DNA of 64,000 bases from Clostridia bacterium (GCA_017466445.1 JAFTUC010000022.1:1-64000), one strand, 5' to 3'; counted from the first letter of the stretch, positions 43,603 through 51,554 are shown. Notes: a model not told the origin generated them from the sequence alone. Translations and numbers: made by a program.

Positions 43603-44799
43603 TTAAGATAACATCTTATCAAGCTCAGGATTTTCCGCGAAATGCTTGAGCATAACTATCGGCTCGGTTGAGGACGTATTCGTTATCCGTATTCCTCCTT
43701 TTGCCGCCCTTTCGGTTACGAAAAATTCATCATTCGTCAGATCGCCGTATCTTATGAGAGTAGGAGTTTCTATCTCCCACTTGCCAAATCTGCCTCTGCC
43801 CTGTAGCAAAATAAATCCGTATGCCGCCGCGTCGCGAATAATTGCCGTTTTGCCGGGATATACGGTCAGACGCTTCGCTGATACCTCACGGCATTTGTAG
43901 CATATCCATTCCTCCTTATAATCGTCATTCTGCTCGATCATAACAGGCTTCATAAATCTGTTCTTGCTGAAATTTGGGTCAACGTTCTTGTCCCAATCGA
44001 TAACGTCGATAAGATAATCGAAATTGCCCCTTTCCTCGGGCGGACAATTCTTCCAAAGCAGCTCCTCCGAAACGGTATGTCCTCCGTGAAGCACCGATTG
44101 GTACATAGCGTAAACGTCACTTGCAAACTGTGGCTCGTATGTGCACATGCTCGCGGGCGCGTGAAGAACTCCGGGAGGAACGTCCCATCCCGTGTCGAGC
44201 GTTATTTTATACGCCTGTGACAGATCAAGGAGCTTATTATCTCCCTTAGTGAAATCCATAAGCGCGGTCTTGACCTCTTCCTTGGTGGTTTCGGGACGTA
44301 AACCGAAAAACGTATATCCGAACTCACCCTCGTAATTGTTCATCTGCGACGGGAAGAAATACATCTCGGGCTTGCCGTCGGCGCCAACTCTTTTTGCGTG
44401 CTCATTTCTGTGATGGATATGGTGCGGAAGCGGACCGAGATTGTCGAAAAATTTTGAAAACATCGGCCATTTTCCGTATTTATTCCAAAGCGTCTCTCCG
44501 ATTATTTCACCCTTCAGCTCGTCAATTGCGTCGCGCAGAAGCATACGTTCTGTACCGTCTCTTGAAACGATATAGCTGAGACCCTCGTCCTCGGGAGTTA
44601 GAGGACCGTTTTCGGCGTGAGTGGTTGAGGCGAGCCATCTTTCATCAATGCCGCCGCGCTCTTGACCGAGAACGTAATAATCCTCGGGATGAAGCTTTAT
44701 TCTTTTTGCGGGACGGCAGAATGCCCTCGGCACCCATACGGGCGCAAGTCTGAATACTCCGGAGCCTTCTTCAAGTAATTTTTTTGCTTTTGCAGTCAT
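43603..44799 (-). CDS. Cupin-type sugar isomerase-like protein
   Basis: The 398-residue protein is of the double-cupin type. The metal site seems to be in HHIHHRNEHAKRVG near residue 130 together with KPEMYFF (Glu) and PPGVLHAPASM (His) near residue 210, the pattern of type I phosphomannose isomerase-like and related aldose-ketose isomerases. A second cupin-like barrel fills the C-terminal half. The ATG at 44799 has GAGGGA ahead of it; the alternative ATG at 44811 overlaps the stop of the upstream gene (ATGA) and would add four residues. It forms an operon with the GHL6-type gene. The substrate is unknown. Confidence 0.75.
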   Translation of the reverse strand: MTAKAKKLLEEGSGVFRLAPVWVPRAFCRPAKRIKLHPEDYYVLGQERGGIDERWLASTTHAENGPLTPEDEGLSYIVSRDGTERMLLRDAIDELKGEIIGETLWNKYGKWPMFSKFFDNLGPLPHHIHHRNEHAKRVGADGKPEMYFFPSQMNNYEGEFGYTFFGLRPETTKEEVKTALMDFTKGDNKLLDLSQAYKITLDTGWDVPPGVLHAPASMCTYEPQFASDVYAMYQSVLHGGHTVSEELLWKNCPPEERGNFDYLIDVIDWDKNVDPNFSKNRFMKPVMIEQNDDYKEEWICYKCREVSAKRLTVYPGKTAIIRDAAAYGFILLQGRGRFGKWEIETPTLIRYGDLTNDEFFVTERAAKGGIRITNTSSTEPIVMLKHFAENPELDKMLS

Positions 44800-44810
44800 A
44801 ATTTCCCTCA

Positions 44811-46820
44811 TTATTTTATTTCGATCATCTTGAATATTTTCAGTCCCTTTATAGAGAAGCTGACGCGCTTGCCGTCGTAACTAAAGGGTACTTTCTCTTC
44901 GCTCTCGGGAAGTATCTTTACCGACGTCGGCACAAAATCCGTTTTTATGGAAACGTTTATATCTTCAACCCGTCTTGCCGTCTCGCGTCTGTTCATAAGA
45001 ACGGCGTTGACAAGCAGTGACGATTCTGTCTTAAATGCGGTTATCTCGATATCCTCGGCAGCGTCGGAGACGAGAGTGGAGTCAAGCCTTGATGCGTATT
45101 TGAGAAGATTTACGAATACGTTTCTGCAGTCGTAAAGATCGGTCGATTCGATCGAGAGTGCAGACCATATAACAGTACCTTTTCCGAACTTTTTAATTGC
45201 AACGGCGGGGATGTCGGTTTTTATTCCGGGGGGATCCGAGTGGATCGACGCGAACCTTTCCTCGCTTCTTGCCGTATAGGGCAGGGTGAGCGTTGCGAGA
45301 ACGTCGACTTCGTCAATTCCGCGGACGATGGGGGCAGTACCCCTAAAATTCATCGGGTATTTTTCGTTAAAGTATTCAAATTCGTCTTGAACTACCGTTT
45401 TGGGAGAGACGTAAACCACGGTCTCCTTCGTTCTTCCCTCAACTAAGGCTCCGAAAAATTCCTTTAGCATTTTTTTGTTGTCCGCGCCGCTGAAATATAG
45501 CGTTCCGCCGTCGCGGACGTATTTCACGAGTCTTTCGGTATCGTAATCATCCTCTGACGTGAGACAGGGCGCAACGATCGCTTTGTGCCTATAAAGATCG
45601 GCAAAACCGCCAGTTATTCCGCATAAAATATTTTTTTCGATCAGGGTTTCAAGCGTTTTGACTACACCGAGATAATTAGTGTATCCCTCGCTATGCGGAT
45701 CAAATTTGCTTTTTAGAGAATAGTAAAGACCGACGTCCTCGATAGGCTCGCCTTTATAATAAGGCTCGTAAGGGATAAGCTCTGAGAACACCTCGCCGAG
45801 TTGTCGGTAGACTCTCTCGTCCATAGTGCCGACGGGGTCGATAGCATCTATGAGGAGCGTTGCGCCGTGGTGAGCTGCCGTAAGGAAAAAAGCACTTTTC
45901 ATAATATCGGGAGATTTTATCTGCGTATGAGCGGAAAGTCCCGGCGCACAACGTGTGAACATATGCTCAAACGGTTGGTTTTTGCTGATGCTTCTGTAAA
46001 ACTTGCAGGTGAAGGAATATCCGTAAACGCCTCTGTCAAGGTCGCCTCCCACATAATCGCAAGCAGATATGACCTCCTCGGCGTTGGCGCTTTTTCCGTC
46101 AGGAAGTGCCGAGAACGCGACGTTATGCTCAACGCTGACCCCGGGCATTAAGGCTTTTGTGAGATCCGTGACCCAATTTGCGAATTCACCCATCCACTCT
46201 CGGCGTTTTCGCATATGGAGCAGCCATTTTTCATCCGACCAATCCTCAACGGTCGGAAGCTCCTCTCCCGTTTCTTTTAAGTATCTTGCGCAGCAATGAC
46301 TGCAATAGCACATATGCGGCCAAAAGAGCATATCGTAGAACATTCCGTCAAGCTCGGCATACTCTGCCATCTCGCGTATCTGCCCTTCGGTGAATTTAAG
46401 ATAATCGGGATTATTGGGACAAACAAGTCCGTATCTCGAGCCGCGGAACGCTCCTCTTTCGGGAGCTTTTCCCACATCCTCGGCTTTCACTATTCTCCAC
46501 TCGGGATGATTGTCATAAGCCCAATTATTATAAATGAGGCTGTAATATCCCGTAACCGAGATCCCCTCCGCGCGGCAGGAGGATATAAGCTCCTTGAAGG
46601 TATCCTCACGTCCGATAAACGCGTTATGCATCTTACCCGTTTTCGTGGGATAATTGCAAAGACCGACGTGAGATTGAAGATATATCATTGCGCTTTGAAT
46701 CTTAGCGATCTTCAGGTTTTTAACGTATTCCTCCCCTGAGAACTCCGAGAGAAATGCGGGATCCCAGTCATCTATATGCATATCCAGCAGGTGACGCCTG
46801 TATGATTTTTCGTACCACAT
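44811..46820 (-). CDS. GHL6-type glycoside hydrolase with beta-galactosidase trimerisation domain
   Basis: The 669-residue protein starts with an alpha-L-fucosidase/GH29-like TIM barrel classed as hypothetical glycosyl hydrolase 6 (MIYLQSHVGLCNYPTKTG, VTGYYSLIYNNWAYDNHPEW, LDGMFYDMLFWPHMCYC). The aspartate in GMFYDML is at the usual nucleophile place of such barrels. Residues from about 370 to 560 form a trimerisation-like Rossmann domain (RLVKYVRDGGTLYFSG), followed by a beta-domain. There is no signal peptide. It is the first gene of an operon with the cupin protein and is divergent from a PocR-AraC regulator. The specific substrate is unknown. Confidence 0.78.
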   Translation of the reverse strand: MWYEKSYRRHLLDMHIDDWDPAFLSEFSGEEYVKNLKIAKIQSAMIYLQSHVGLCNYPTKTGKMHNAFIGREDTFKELISSCRAEGISVTGYYSLIYNNWAYDNHPEWRIVKAEDVGKAPERGAFRGSRYGLVCPNNPDYLKFTEGQIREMAEYAELDGMFYDMLFWPHMCYCSHCCARYLKETGEELPTVEDWSDEKWLLHMRKRREWMGEFANWVTDLTKALMPGVSVEHNVAFSALPDGKSANAEEVISACDYVGGDLDRGVYGYSFTCKFYRSISKNQPFEHMFTRCAPGLSAHTQIKSPDIMKSAFFLTAAHHGATLLIDAIDPVGTMDERVYRQLGEVFSELIPYEPYYKGEPIEDVGLYYSLKSKFDPHSEGYTNYLGVVKTLETLIEKNILCGITGGFADLYRHKAIVAPCLTSEDDYDTERLVKYVRDGGTLYFSGADNKKMLKEFFGALVEGRTKETVVYVSPKTVVQDEFEYFNEKYPMNFRGTAPIVRGIDEVDVLATLTLPYTARSEERFASIHSDPPGIKTDIPAVAIKKFGKGTVIWSALSIESTDLYDCRNVFVNLLKYASRLDSTLVSDAAEDIEITAFKTESSLLVNAVLMNRRETARRVEDINVSIKTDFVPTSVKILPESEEKVPFSYDGKRVSFSIKGLKIFKMIEIK

Positions 46821-46850
46821 AATTTGCTCCTTTTATTTTTGATTTTTTTC

Positions 46851-46882
46851 TTGATTTTATCACAAAAAAGTAGTATAATCAA
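46851..46882. promoter_or_regulatory. Interlocking divergent promoters
   Basis: Plus strand: TTGATT (46851-46856), 17 bp, TATAAT (46874-46879). Minus strand: TTGATT (46877-46882), 17 bp, TAAAAT (46854-46859). The -10 box of each overlaps the -35 box of the other, so RNA polymerase can use only one at a time. Confidence 0.65.
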
Positions 46883-46948
46883 TGTATATTAAGACAGGAA
46901 AATAGCATTTTGGGTTTTTTAAAATCAAAAATGAGACAAGGAGAAGGT

Positions 46949-47788
46949 ATGCTTGACGTTATGATGCCCGAGCTGATCAGGGCAACGAAAGATTTTTACA
47001 ACATAGCGGGTATAAAGACCGTGCTCTACGACGCGGACAGAAAATTTTTGTATTCCTACCCCTTATCGATGTGCGAATTCTGCGAGGAAATAAGGAAATG
47101 CCCAAGCCTTACCGAGAAATGCTTTGAATGTGACAATCGAGGCTTCGACGCCTGCGACAAAACCATGAAGCCGTACGTATATAAATGTCATATGGGCTTA
47201 TCCGAGATAATCACCCCGATCGTAGAAAACGGAGTTATAATCGGGTATATGATGATAGGTCAAATACTTATGGAGGGTGACACCGACAAGGTACGGGCGC
47301 TTATAGATCTTGCCGAAGAAAAATACGGCGTAAATAAGTCTACGCTTTTATCCGAGCTTGATAAAATAAAGCTCTCAAGCCGTGATTTTTTAGACTCCGC
47401 GATCGGTGTTCTGACTATGTGTATATGCTATCTGTATACCAATAACATAATAGTAAAGCGTGACGGTGGACTTGGCGCAAGGCTCAGAAAATATATAGAT
47501 CATCATATTGACGGAGATCTTGCGATAGGAACTCTGTGCAAGATGCTATACGTATCAAAAAGTAAGCTCTATGCAGTCTCGCGATCCGAGTTCGGTATGG
47601 GAATTTCGGACTATATACAAGAGCAACGAATGAAAAAAGCGAAAAAACTCTTACTTGAGACCGATAGTATGATATCTGATATCGCTACTGCTGTCGGATA
47701 TGCGGACGCCAATTATTTTACCCGCGCGTTCAAGCGTGAAACGGGAATGACACCTAAAAAATACAGAGAGCAAAAAACAGTTGAATAA
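46949..47788 (+). CDS. AraC-family regulator with N-terminal PocR ligand-sensing domain
   Basis: The 279-residue protein has an N-terminal PocR domain (residues about 10-165), with the typical cysteine-rich CEFCEEIRKCPSLTEKCFECD segment (written in parts: CEFCEE, KCPSLTEKC, FECD) and VYKCHMGLSEIITPI. A C-terminal AraC double helix-turn-helix follows (SKSKLYAVSRSEFG; ATAVGYADANYFTRAFKRE; MTPKKYREQ). The ATG at 46949 has AAGGAGA 6 bases upstream. PocR domains sense small polyols or hydrocarbon derivatives. It is divergent from, and likely controls, the GHL6-cupin operon. Confidence 0.86.
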   Translation: MLDVMMPELIRATKDFYNIAGIKTVLYDADRKFLYSYPLSMCEFCEEIRKCPSLTEKCFECDNRGFDACDKTMKPYVYKCHMGLSEIITPIVENGVIIGYMMIGQILMEGDTDKVRALIDLAEEKYGVNKSTLLSELDKIKLSSRDFLDSAIGVLTMCICYLYTNNIIVKRDGGLGARLRKYIDHHIDGDLAIGTLCKMLYVSKSKLYAVSRSEFGMGISDYIQEQRMKKAKKLLLETDSMISDIATAVGYADANYFTRAFKRETGMTPKKYREQKTVE

Positions 47789-47831
47789 AATGACTTTTTT
47801 AAAATTTTCTTTGACTTAAATAAAAAATATC

Positions 47832-47870
47832 GGACACATCACAGGAGAAAAACTCCAAAATGATGTGTCC
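47832..47870. repeat. 39-bp hairpin repeat, copy B
   Basis: Same outer arms (GGACACATCA / TGATGTGTCC) and loop-side AAAA as copy A at 43536-43574, with a different inner stem (GGAG/CTCC). It lies 44 bp after the PocR-AraC stop and is followed by CTACCTTTTC. Confidence 0.8.
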
Positions 47871-47990
47871 TACCTTTTCATTATTGAATTTCAGCTTTTC
47901 TTACAGGATTTCCACCCGATAACAGTATATGCACAGACAAGAGATTTAACACGAGAATCAGTTACCTAGAAGATATTTTCTTTCGTTGTC

Positions 47991-48359
47991 TTACACATAG
48001 AGCAGTTCTTTAGCGACAATTTCTACTGCTTGTAATCTGACGTTGTTCATCATCTGTACCCGCCGCATTTGATCGGTCGCTTTGAGGTGTTCGTCGATAC
48101 CTTGAGTCTTGGCAAGCTCTACTGTCAGAAAGGTCAGCATTTCGTGTGCCTGTTCGTCGATCTCGGAGAGGTAGGTGTTGAGCCGTCCTTCACCGAGCAG
48201 GGCAGAGCACCTTCCGCGACGGTGTTGCTTTAGGTAATCGAGGTGCATCCGTCCGTATTTGCCGATGGGCTTCTGTTCGGGAAGCTCCACGTCGGGAATG
48301 AAGCTGCCGTTTTCCTCGCGGTATGTACCTCCAAGCTGTTCGTAAATGGTCTGTTTCAT
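47991..48359 (-). CDS. tnpV: TnpV-family transposon-encoded protein
   Basis: TnpV is a small protein carried by integrative elements of the Tn4451/Tn5397-like group in Clostridia. The 122-residue product MKQTIYEQLGGTYREENG, PIGKYGRMHLDYLKQHRR, LNTYLSEIDEQAHEM and MMNNVRLQAVEIV fits the family. The start at 48359 is taken from family length; two in-frame ATGs (48371 and 48437) lie further upstream. No recombinase, relaxase or other transposon gene stands next to it, so it seems to be the leftover of an element. It ends near the 58-bp AbrB-like gene's 3' end. Confidence 0.85.
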   Translation of the reverse strand: MKQTIYEQLGGTYREENGSFIPDVELPEQKPIGKYGRMHLDYLKQHRRGRCSALLGEGRLNTYLSEIDEQAHEMLTFLTVELAKTQGIDEHLKATDQMRRVQMMNNVRLQAVEIVAKELLYV

Positions 48360-48426
48360 TACATTTTCCATCCTTTCTTTTATTTTATGCCTTTCCGTAT
48401 ATTCACCGTTAAGGGCATATTTTTCG

Positions 48427-48612
48427 TCATTCTTCACAATTCAAGCCTATCCTTTTTGACAGTTCGAGCATTGCGAATATGAATTTGTTTTCGGATGTCA
48501 ATGTTGTCTGCGACGGGTCGCCCTCGCGAATCCTCATTGTCCTTCTGATTTCTTTCGGAATAACAACCCTTCCAAGGTCGTCTATTCTACGAACTATTCC
48601 AGTTGCTTTCAT
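48427..48612 (-). CDS. Short SpoVT/AbrB-type DNA-binding protein (61 residues)
   Basis: The first 33 residues (to REGDP) are identical to SpoVT and to the 58-residue paralogue. A divergent tail of 28 residues (SQTTLTSENKFIFAMLELSK and then RIGLNCEE) takes the place of the GAF-like domain. The common SQTTL/SHTTL after GDP shows that the two short forms derive from one truncation event. The gene has its own AAGGAG site and a sigma-G-like promoter. It is followed by the tnpV gene on the same strand. Confidence 0.82.
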   Translation of the reverse strand: MKATGIVRRIDDLGRVVIPKEIRRTMRIREGDPSQTTLTSENKFIFAMLELSKRIGLNCEE

Positions 48613-48652
48613 AATATATACAAAATCTCCTTGCTTTACAAATTTGTACTGT

Positions 48653-48681
48653 TAGTATCTGTAAAACAAGGAGATTTATAC
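48653..48681 (-). promoter_or_regulatory. Sigma-G-like promoter of the 61-residue AbrB gene
   Basis: On the minus strand GTATA (48677-48681), 17-bp spacer, GATACTA (48653-48659), one mismatch to CATNHTA. Confidence 0.5.
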
Positions 48682-48701
48682 TGTTTGATCATTATTTTAA
48701 A

Positions 48702-49757
48702 TCAAATGATTTCCAAATCGTTTTTTGAAGGGAATACAGGATAAACGTCATTCAAAGTATCGGAATACCAATATGCCACAGAGGAAATATCATCTTGAAG
48801 AGGCAGATATCTCCTTTCGCTTCTCCAACCGAGAGCCTGTATGGTAACTTTCAAATCCTCCTTAAAATAAATCGGATCGGTGATATGCCAACGGTACATA
48901 TTAAAATATCTCTGCGAACGGTATGTGCCATCCGTGTGACAAACTTTATACATTCCCGAATATGGAGTAGTAAACTCAGCATATTCACCGTTGACATCAA
49001 AGTTATACGCACCGCAAAAATAATCTTCCGTTCCGGTGCCGCAAACGGTGGGGAATTCCTTGTCACCGTCAATGTAAAATTTAATTTCGCCTTCGCCCCA
49101 CCAGCCATTGTTCTTCACACCCCAGTGCATATACGTGCCCACGTAGTGACCGTTGCCTTTTACATCGTCTAAAATTACATAAGTCTCTTTATATGGTAAC
49201 GGATTGACTCGGCGGAACTGCGCATGAAAATACAGGGTATTCGGTGTCAGTTCTTTTTCCTCGCAGTCAATTTGATAATATATATTGCAGGCGTCTGCTC
49301 CAATGTTTTCGATTTCCACCCGAAATGATTTGAAATAGGGCATTTCAAAATAACAGTTAAGTCCTCTTTTTGGATTGACGCACATGGCAAGGCTACTCAG
49401 CTGGCGATATTCTCTATAGTCAGCATTACAAAAGAAATCCGAGAGAGGAGCTTCTACAGCCGGTTTTTTGCATCCGTCAAAATAGATGCGAAGAATCAAA
49501 AGTCTTCCTGCCTTTGCACTATCGGTTATCCAAATATGTTTGATTGCGCCTTGACCTTTAATATCCGCCAATACAAGAACTTCACCGGGTTGTGACACAA
49601 GATACGGATTTACCTTCCAGCCCTGACCGAGTTCTCTCGCTGCATAAGAGGCGCTGCCTTCGGCGGCCATCCCGCCTTTACCTTTTTCGCCCGTAAGATT
49701 TTCCGGTGATACAGAAAATGTACGAATTTCTTTTTTGATTGTAAGATTATTTAACAT
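48702..49757 (-). CDS. GH172-family (DUF2961) glycoside hydrolase
   Basis: The 351-residue protein belongs to the DUF2961 family, now GH172, whose characterised members act on alpha-D-fructofuranosides or alpha-D-arabinofuranosides. The characteristic catalytic region GEGEIKFYIDGDKEFPT followed by GTGTEDYFCGAYNF is present near residues 220-255, with the two likely catalytic glutamates in EGEIKF and GTEDYF. The N-terminal GKGGMAAEGSAS and IKHIWIT segments also fit. It has no signal peptide. GGAGGG precedes the ATG, and its promoter is interlocked with that of the divergent AraC gene. Confidence 0.88.
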   Translation of the reverse strand: MLNNLTIKKEIRTFSVSPENLTGEKGKGGMAAEGSASYAARELGQGWKVNPYLVSQPGEVLVLADIKGQGAIKHIWITDSAKAGRLLILRIYFDGCKKPAVEAPLSDFFCNADYREYRQLSSLAMCVNPKRGLNCYFEMPYFKSFRVEIENIGADACNIYYQIDCEEKELTPNTLYFHAQFRRVNPLPYKETYVILDDVKGNGHYVGTYMHWGVKNNGWWGEGEIKFYIDGDKEFPTVCGTGTEDYFCGAYNFDVNGEYAEFTTPYSGMYKVCHTDGTYRSQRYFNMYRWHITDPIYFKEDLKVTIQALGWRSERRYLPLQDDISSVAYWYSDTLNDVYPVFPSKNDLEII

Positions 49758-49784
49758 TTCTATCCCTCCAAATACAATATCATA

Positions 49785-49818
49785 TTGAAATAATACTTAT
49801 AATCGGCTATAATGTAAA
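49785..49818. promoter_or_regulatory. Interlocking divergent promoters of GH172 and AraC
   Basis: Plus strand: TTGAAA (49785-49790), 17 bp, TATAAT (49808-49813). Minus strand: TTTACA (49813-49818), 17 bp, TATTAT (49790-49795). The -35 and -10 boxes touch or overlap one another in the two directions, as at 46851-46882. Confidence 0.6.
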
Positions 49819-49866
49819 TAATATATCTTGTTTTTTGTTTAACATTTCTTGCGGAGGTAGATGGCT

Positions 49867-50715
49867 ATGTTAGATAATTCCATAATCAATCCTTACATTC
49901 GTGTGGCTATGCAATCCATTTTACGCAAGGGTACCAAGATTGCCCGTCGAATCATTTTTGATTATGAACTGATATATATTGCAAACGGCGAGTTCATTCT
50001 TAATTACAATGAAACGGATTACAGATGCATGGCAGGACAGTTCATACTGCTTCGGCCGGGTATATCCCATAGTTTTACTGTAACCGATACAGATCTTTCT
50101 CAACCGCACATTCATTTTGATATAACACATATGTTGGACAGTCGACAGATACCGGTTTGTTTCAAGGATTTAAAAGATATGGAAATTGAAGAGCGAAAGA
50201 ACATACGCGAGGATATTTTTCGAAAATACCCCCAAAAACCGTTTGTCGTCTTTTCCGATCAAAAAGCGGCTCTTGAAACTTTTTATGCCATTGTGAATAA
50301 TCCAAAGCCTTCTTCGTTGACGCAAAAAGGGTTGCTTATCAGGCTTATTGATATGTTGATAGAGGATAATTTTCCTGAAACATTTGTGGATAACACCGAA
50401 TTTATTTATAGCATTGAAGAGCAAGTGAAGGATTACCTTGATGCAAATCAAGGCTTAACATCCAATTTAGACGATATTGCCAAACATTTTAATTACAGCA
50501 AATGTCATTTGGAACATCGTTTTAAGGATAGATACGGCATTAGTCTTATTGCTTATCGCAACAATAAGCGTATGCAGTCAGCAAAAATAATGCTTACAAC
50601 CCAATCTGTATCTGATGTGTCTAATAAATTAGGATTTTCATCTATTTACGTCTTTAGTCGTGCGTTTAAAAATCATTTTGGCGTTTCCCCGAGTGATTAC
50701 AAAAAAGCGAGGTGA
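49867..50715 (+). CDS. AraC-family transcriptional regulator, partner of GH172
   Basis: The 282-residue protein has an N-terminal cupin-type domain (FDYELIYIANGEFILNY and LLRPGISHSF) and a C-terminal AraC domain (FNYSKCHLEHRFKDRYG and NKLGFSSIYVFSRAFKNHFG, SPSDYKKAR). The ATG at 49867 is preferred to 49861 because the GGAGG site lies 8 bases before it. The AGG-TGA end of the gene lies inside the second copy of a palindromic terminator. It is AT-rich like the GH172 gene and divergent from it, so it is probably the local regulator. Confidence 0.85.
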   Translation: MLDNSIINPYIRVAMQSILRKGTKIARRIIFDYELIYIANGEFILNYNETDYRCMAGQFILLRPGISHSFTVTDTDLSQPHIHFDITHMLDSRQIPVCFKDLKDMEIEERKNIREDIFRKYPQKPFVVFSDQKAALETFYAIVNNPKPSSLTQKGLLIRLIDMLIEDNFPETFVDNTEFIYSIEEQVKDYLDANQGLTSNLDDIAKHFNYSKCHLEHRFKDRYGISLIAYRNNKRMQSAKIMLTTQSVSDVSNKLGFSSIYVFSRAFKNHFGVSPSDYKKAR

Positions 50716-50728
50716 ATTTCACCCCGCT
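50706..50728 (+). terminator. Palindromic terminator (repeat unit, copy 2)
   Basis: Arms AGCGAGGTGAA and TTCACCCCGCT (one mismatch) surround one base, followed by TTATT. The AraC stop codon lies inside the left arm. The first copy is at 40994-41016. Confidence 0.7.
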
Positions 50729-50787
50729 TTATTACCTTCATATAGGACTATCCTACTCATGTGCGAGCAGCAAGACCGTCGCGTATT

Positions 50788-51546
50788 TTATTTTCCGTAA
50801 AGACGTAGCTCGCGCGGCGTGCATCCAAAAAACTTTTTGACCGTCCTTGCAAAATATTTAGGATCGTTAAATCCGCTTTCGTACGCGGCGAGCTCTACGG
50901 AGGCTCCGCTCGAGATCAGTCCTCGCGCGTATTCGAGACGAAGCTCGGTTACGTATTGCGTAGGTGTCTTTTTTAGATTTTGTCTGAACGTATCCCTGAG
51001 CGCGGTGGCACCGATGCCGACGCTTTTGCAGATATCGTCTATTTTCAGATCGGCATTTCGGTAATTTGAACCTATAAATGCAAGCGAGTCCTTGAGGTGC
51101 GCGGGAAGAGCATGCCCGTTCTCCTTTTCCGAGATCGTTGCAAATATACCGTAAAGGTGAGAGATAGCGTGCAGCATATATCCGGGTCCTTTGCTTTTGA
51201 AATTGGTATGAGCCTTTAGAAATAATGAATATAGTTGCTCGTCACCCGTACCTCGGTAGACTTCGAGTGCTTCGTCGGAATGCTCGGTTAGAAAATGTAT
51301 AGCTATCATCTCGGTTTCTGTATAGCTTGCCGTGTAGCTTATGCCCTGCGGAAGATATAAAATGTCCCCTGCGTTTGCGGTGTACTGCACTTCATTTGCC
51401 TCTATTTCGGCGGATCCCTTTATCCTAAAGGAAAGCGAGCTGTATTCTCGCGGAGATACGTTGAATTTACCCTTGTCCCATGACATTTTTTCAATCTCGA
51501 CTATGCTCAGTATTGGATTTTTTTCACTGTATATCACTTTTATCAC
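50788..51546 (-). CDS. AraC-family transcriptional regulator, divergent from the GH20-like gene
   Basis: The 252-residue protein has an N-terminal cupin domain (GDILYLPQGISYTASY near residue 60) and a C-terminal double helix-turn-helix (IDDICKSVGIGATALRDTF and YESGFNDPKYFARTVKKFFG, ending CTPRELRLYGK). It is divergent from the GH20-like gene, so it probably regulates it. Its promoter contains an inverted repeat with ACTTGA half-sites like that at the GH2-uxuA promoter. Confidence 0.85.
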   Translation of the reverse strand: MIKVIYSEKNPILSIVEIEKMSWDKGKFNVSPREYSSLSFRIKGSAEIEANEVQYTANAGDILYLPQGISYTASYTETEMIAIHFLTEHSDEALEVYRGTGDEQLYSLFLKAHTNFKSKGPGYMLHAISHLYGIFATISEKENGHALPAHLKDSLAFIGSNYRNADLKIDDICKSVGIGATALRDTFRQNLKKTPTQYVTELRLEYARGLISSGASVELAAYESGFNDPKYFARTVKKFFGCTPRELRLYGK

Positions 51547-51554
51547 CCATTTGT

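Noticed and set aside
43536-47870. The two 39-bp hairpins as a CRISPR array or transposon termini with target duplications
   Set aside because: Only two copies exist, 4.3 kb apart, without spacers or cas genes; no duplicated target site is seen next to them.
47893-47970. A short frame on the minus strand after tnpV ending KSCKKS
   Set aside because: Too short and without a start or match; it may be residual transposon sequence, but nothing supports a gene.
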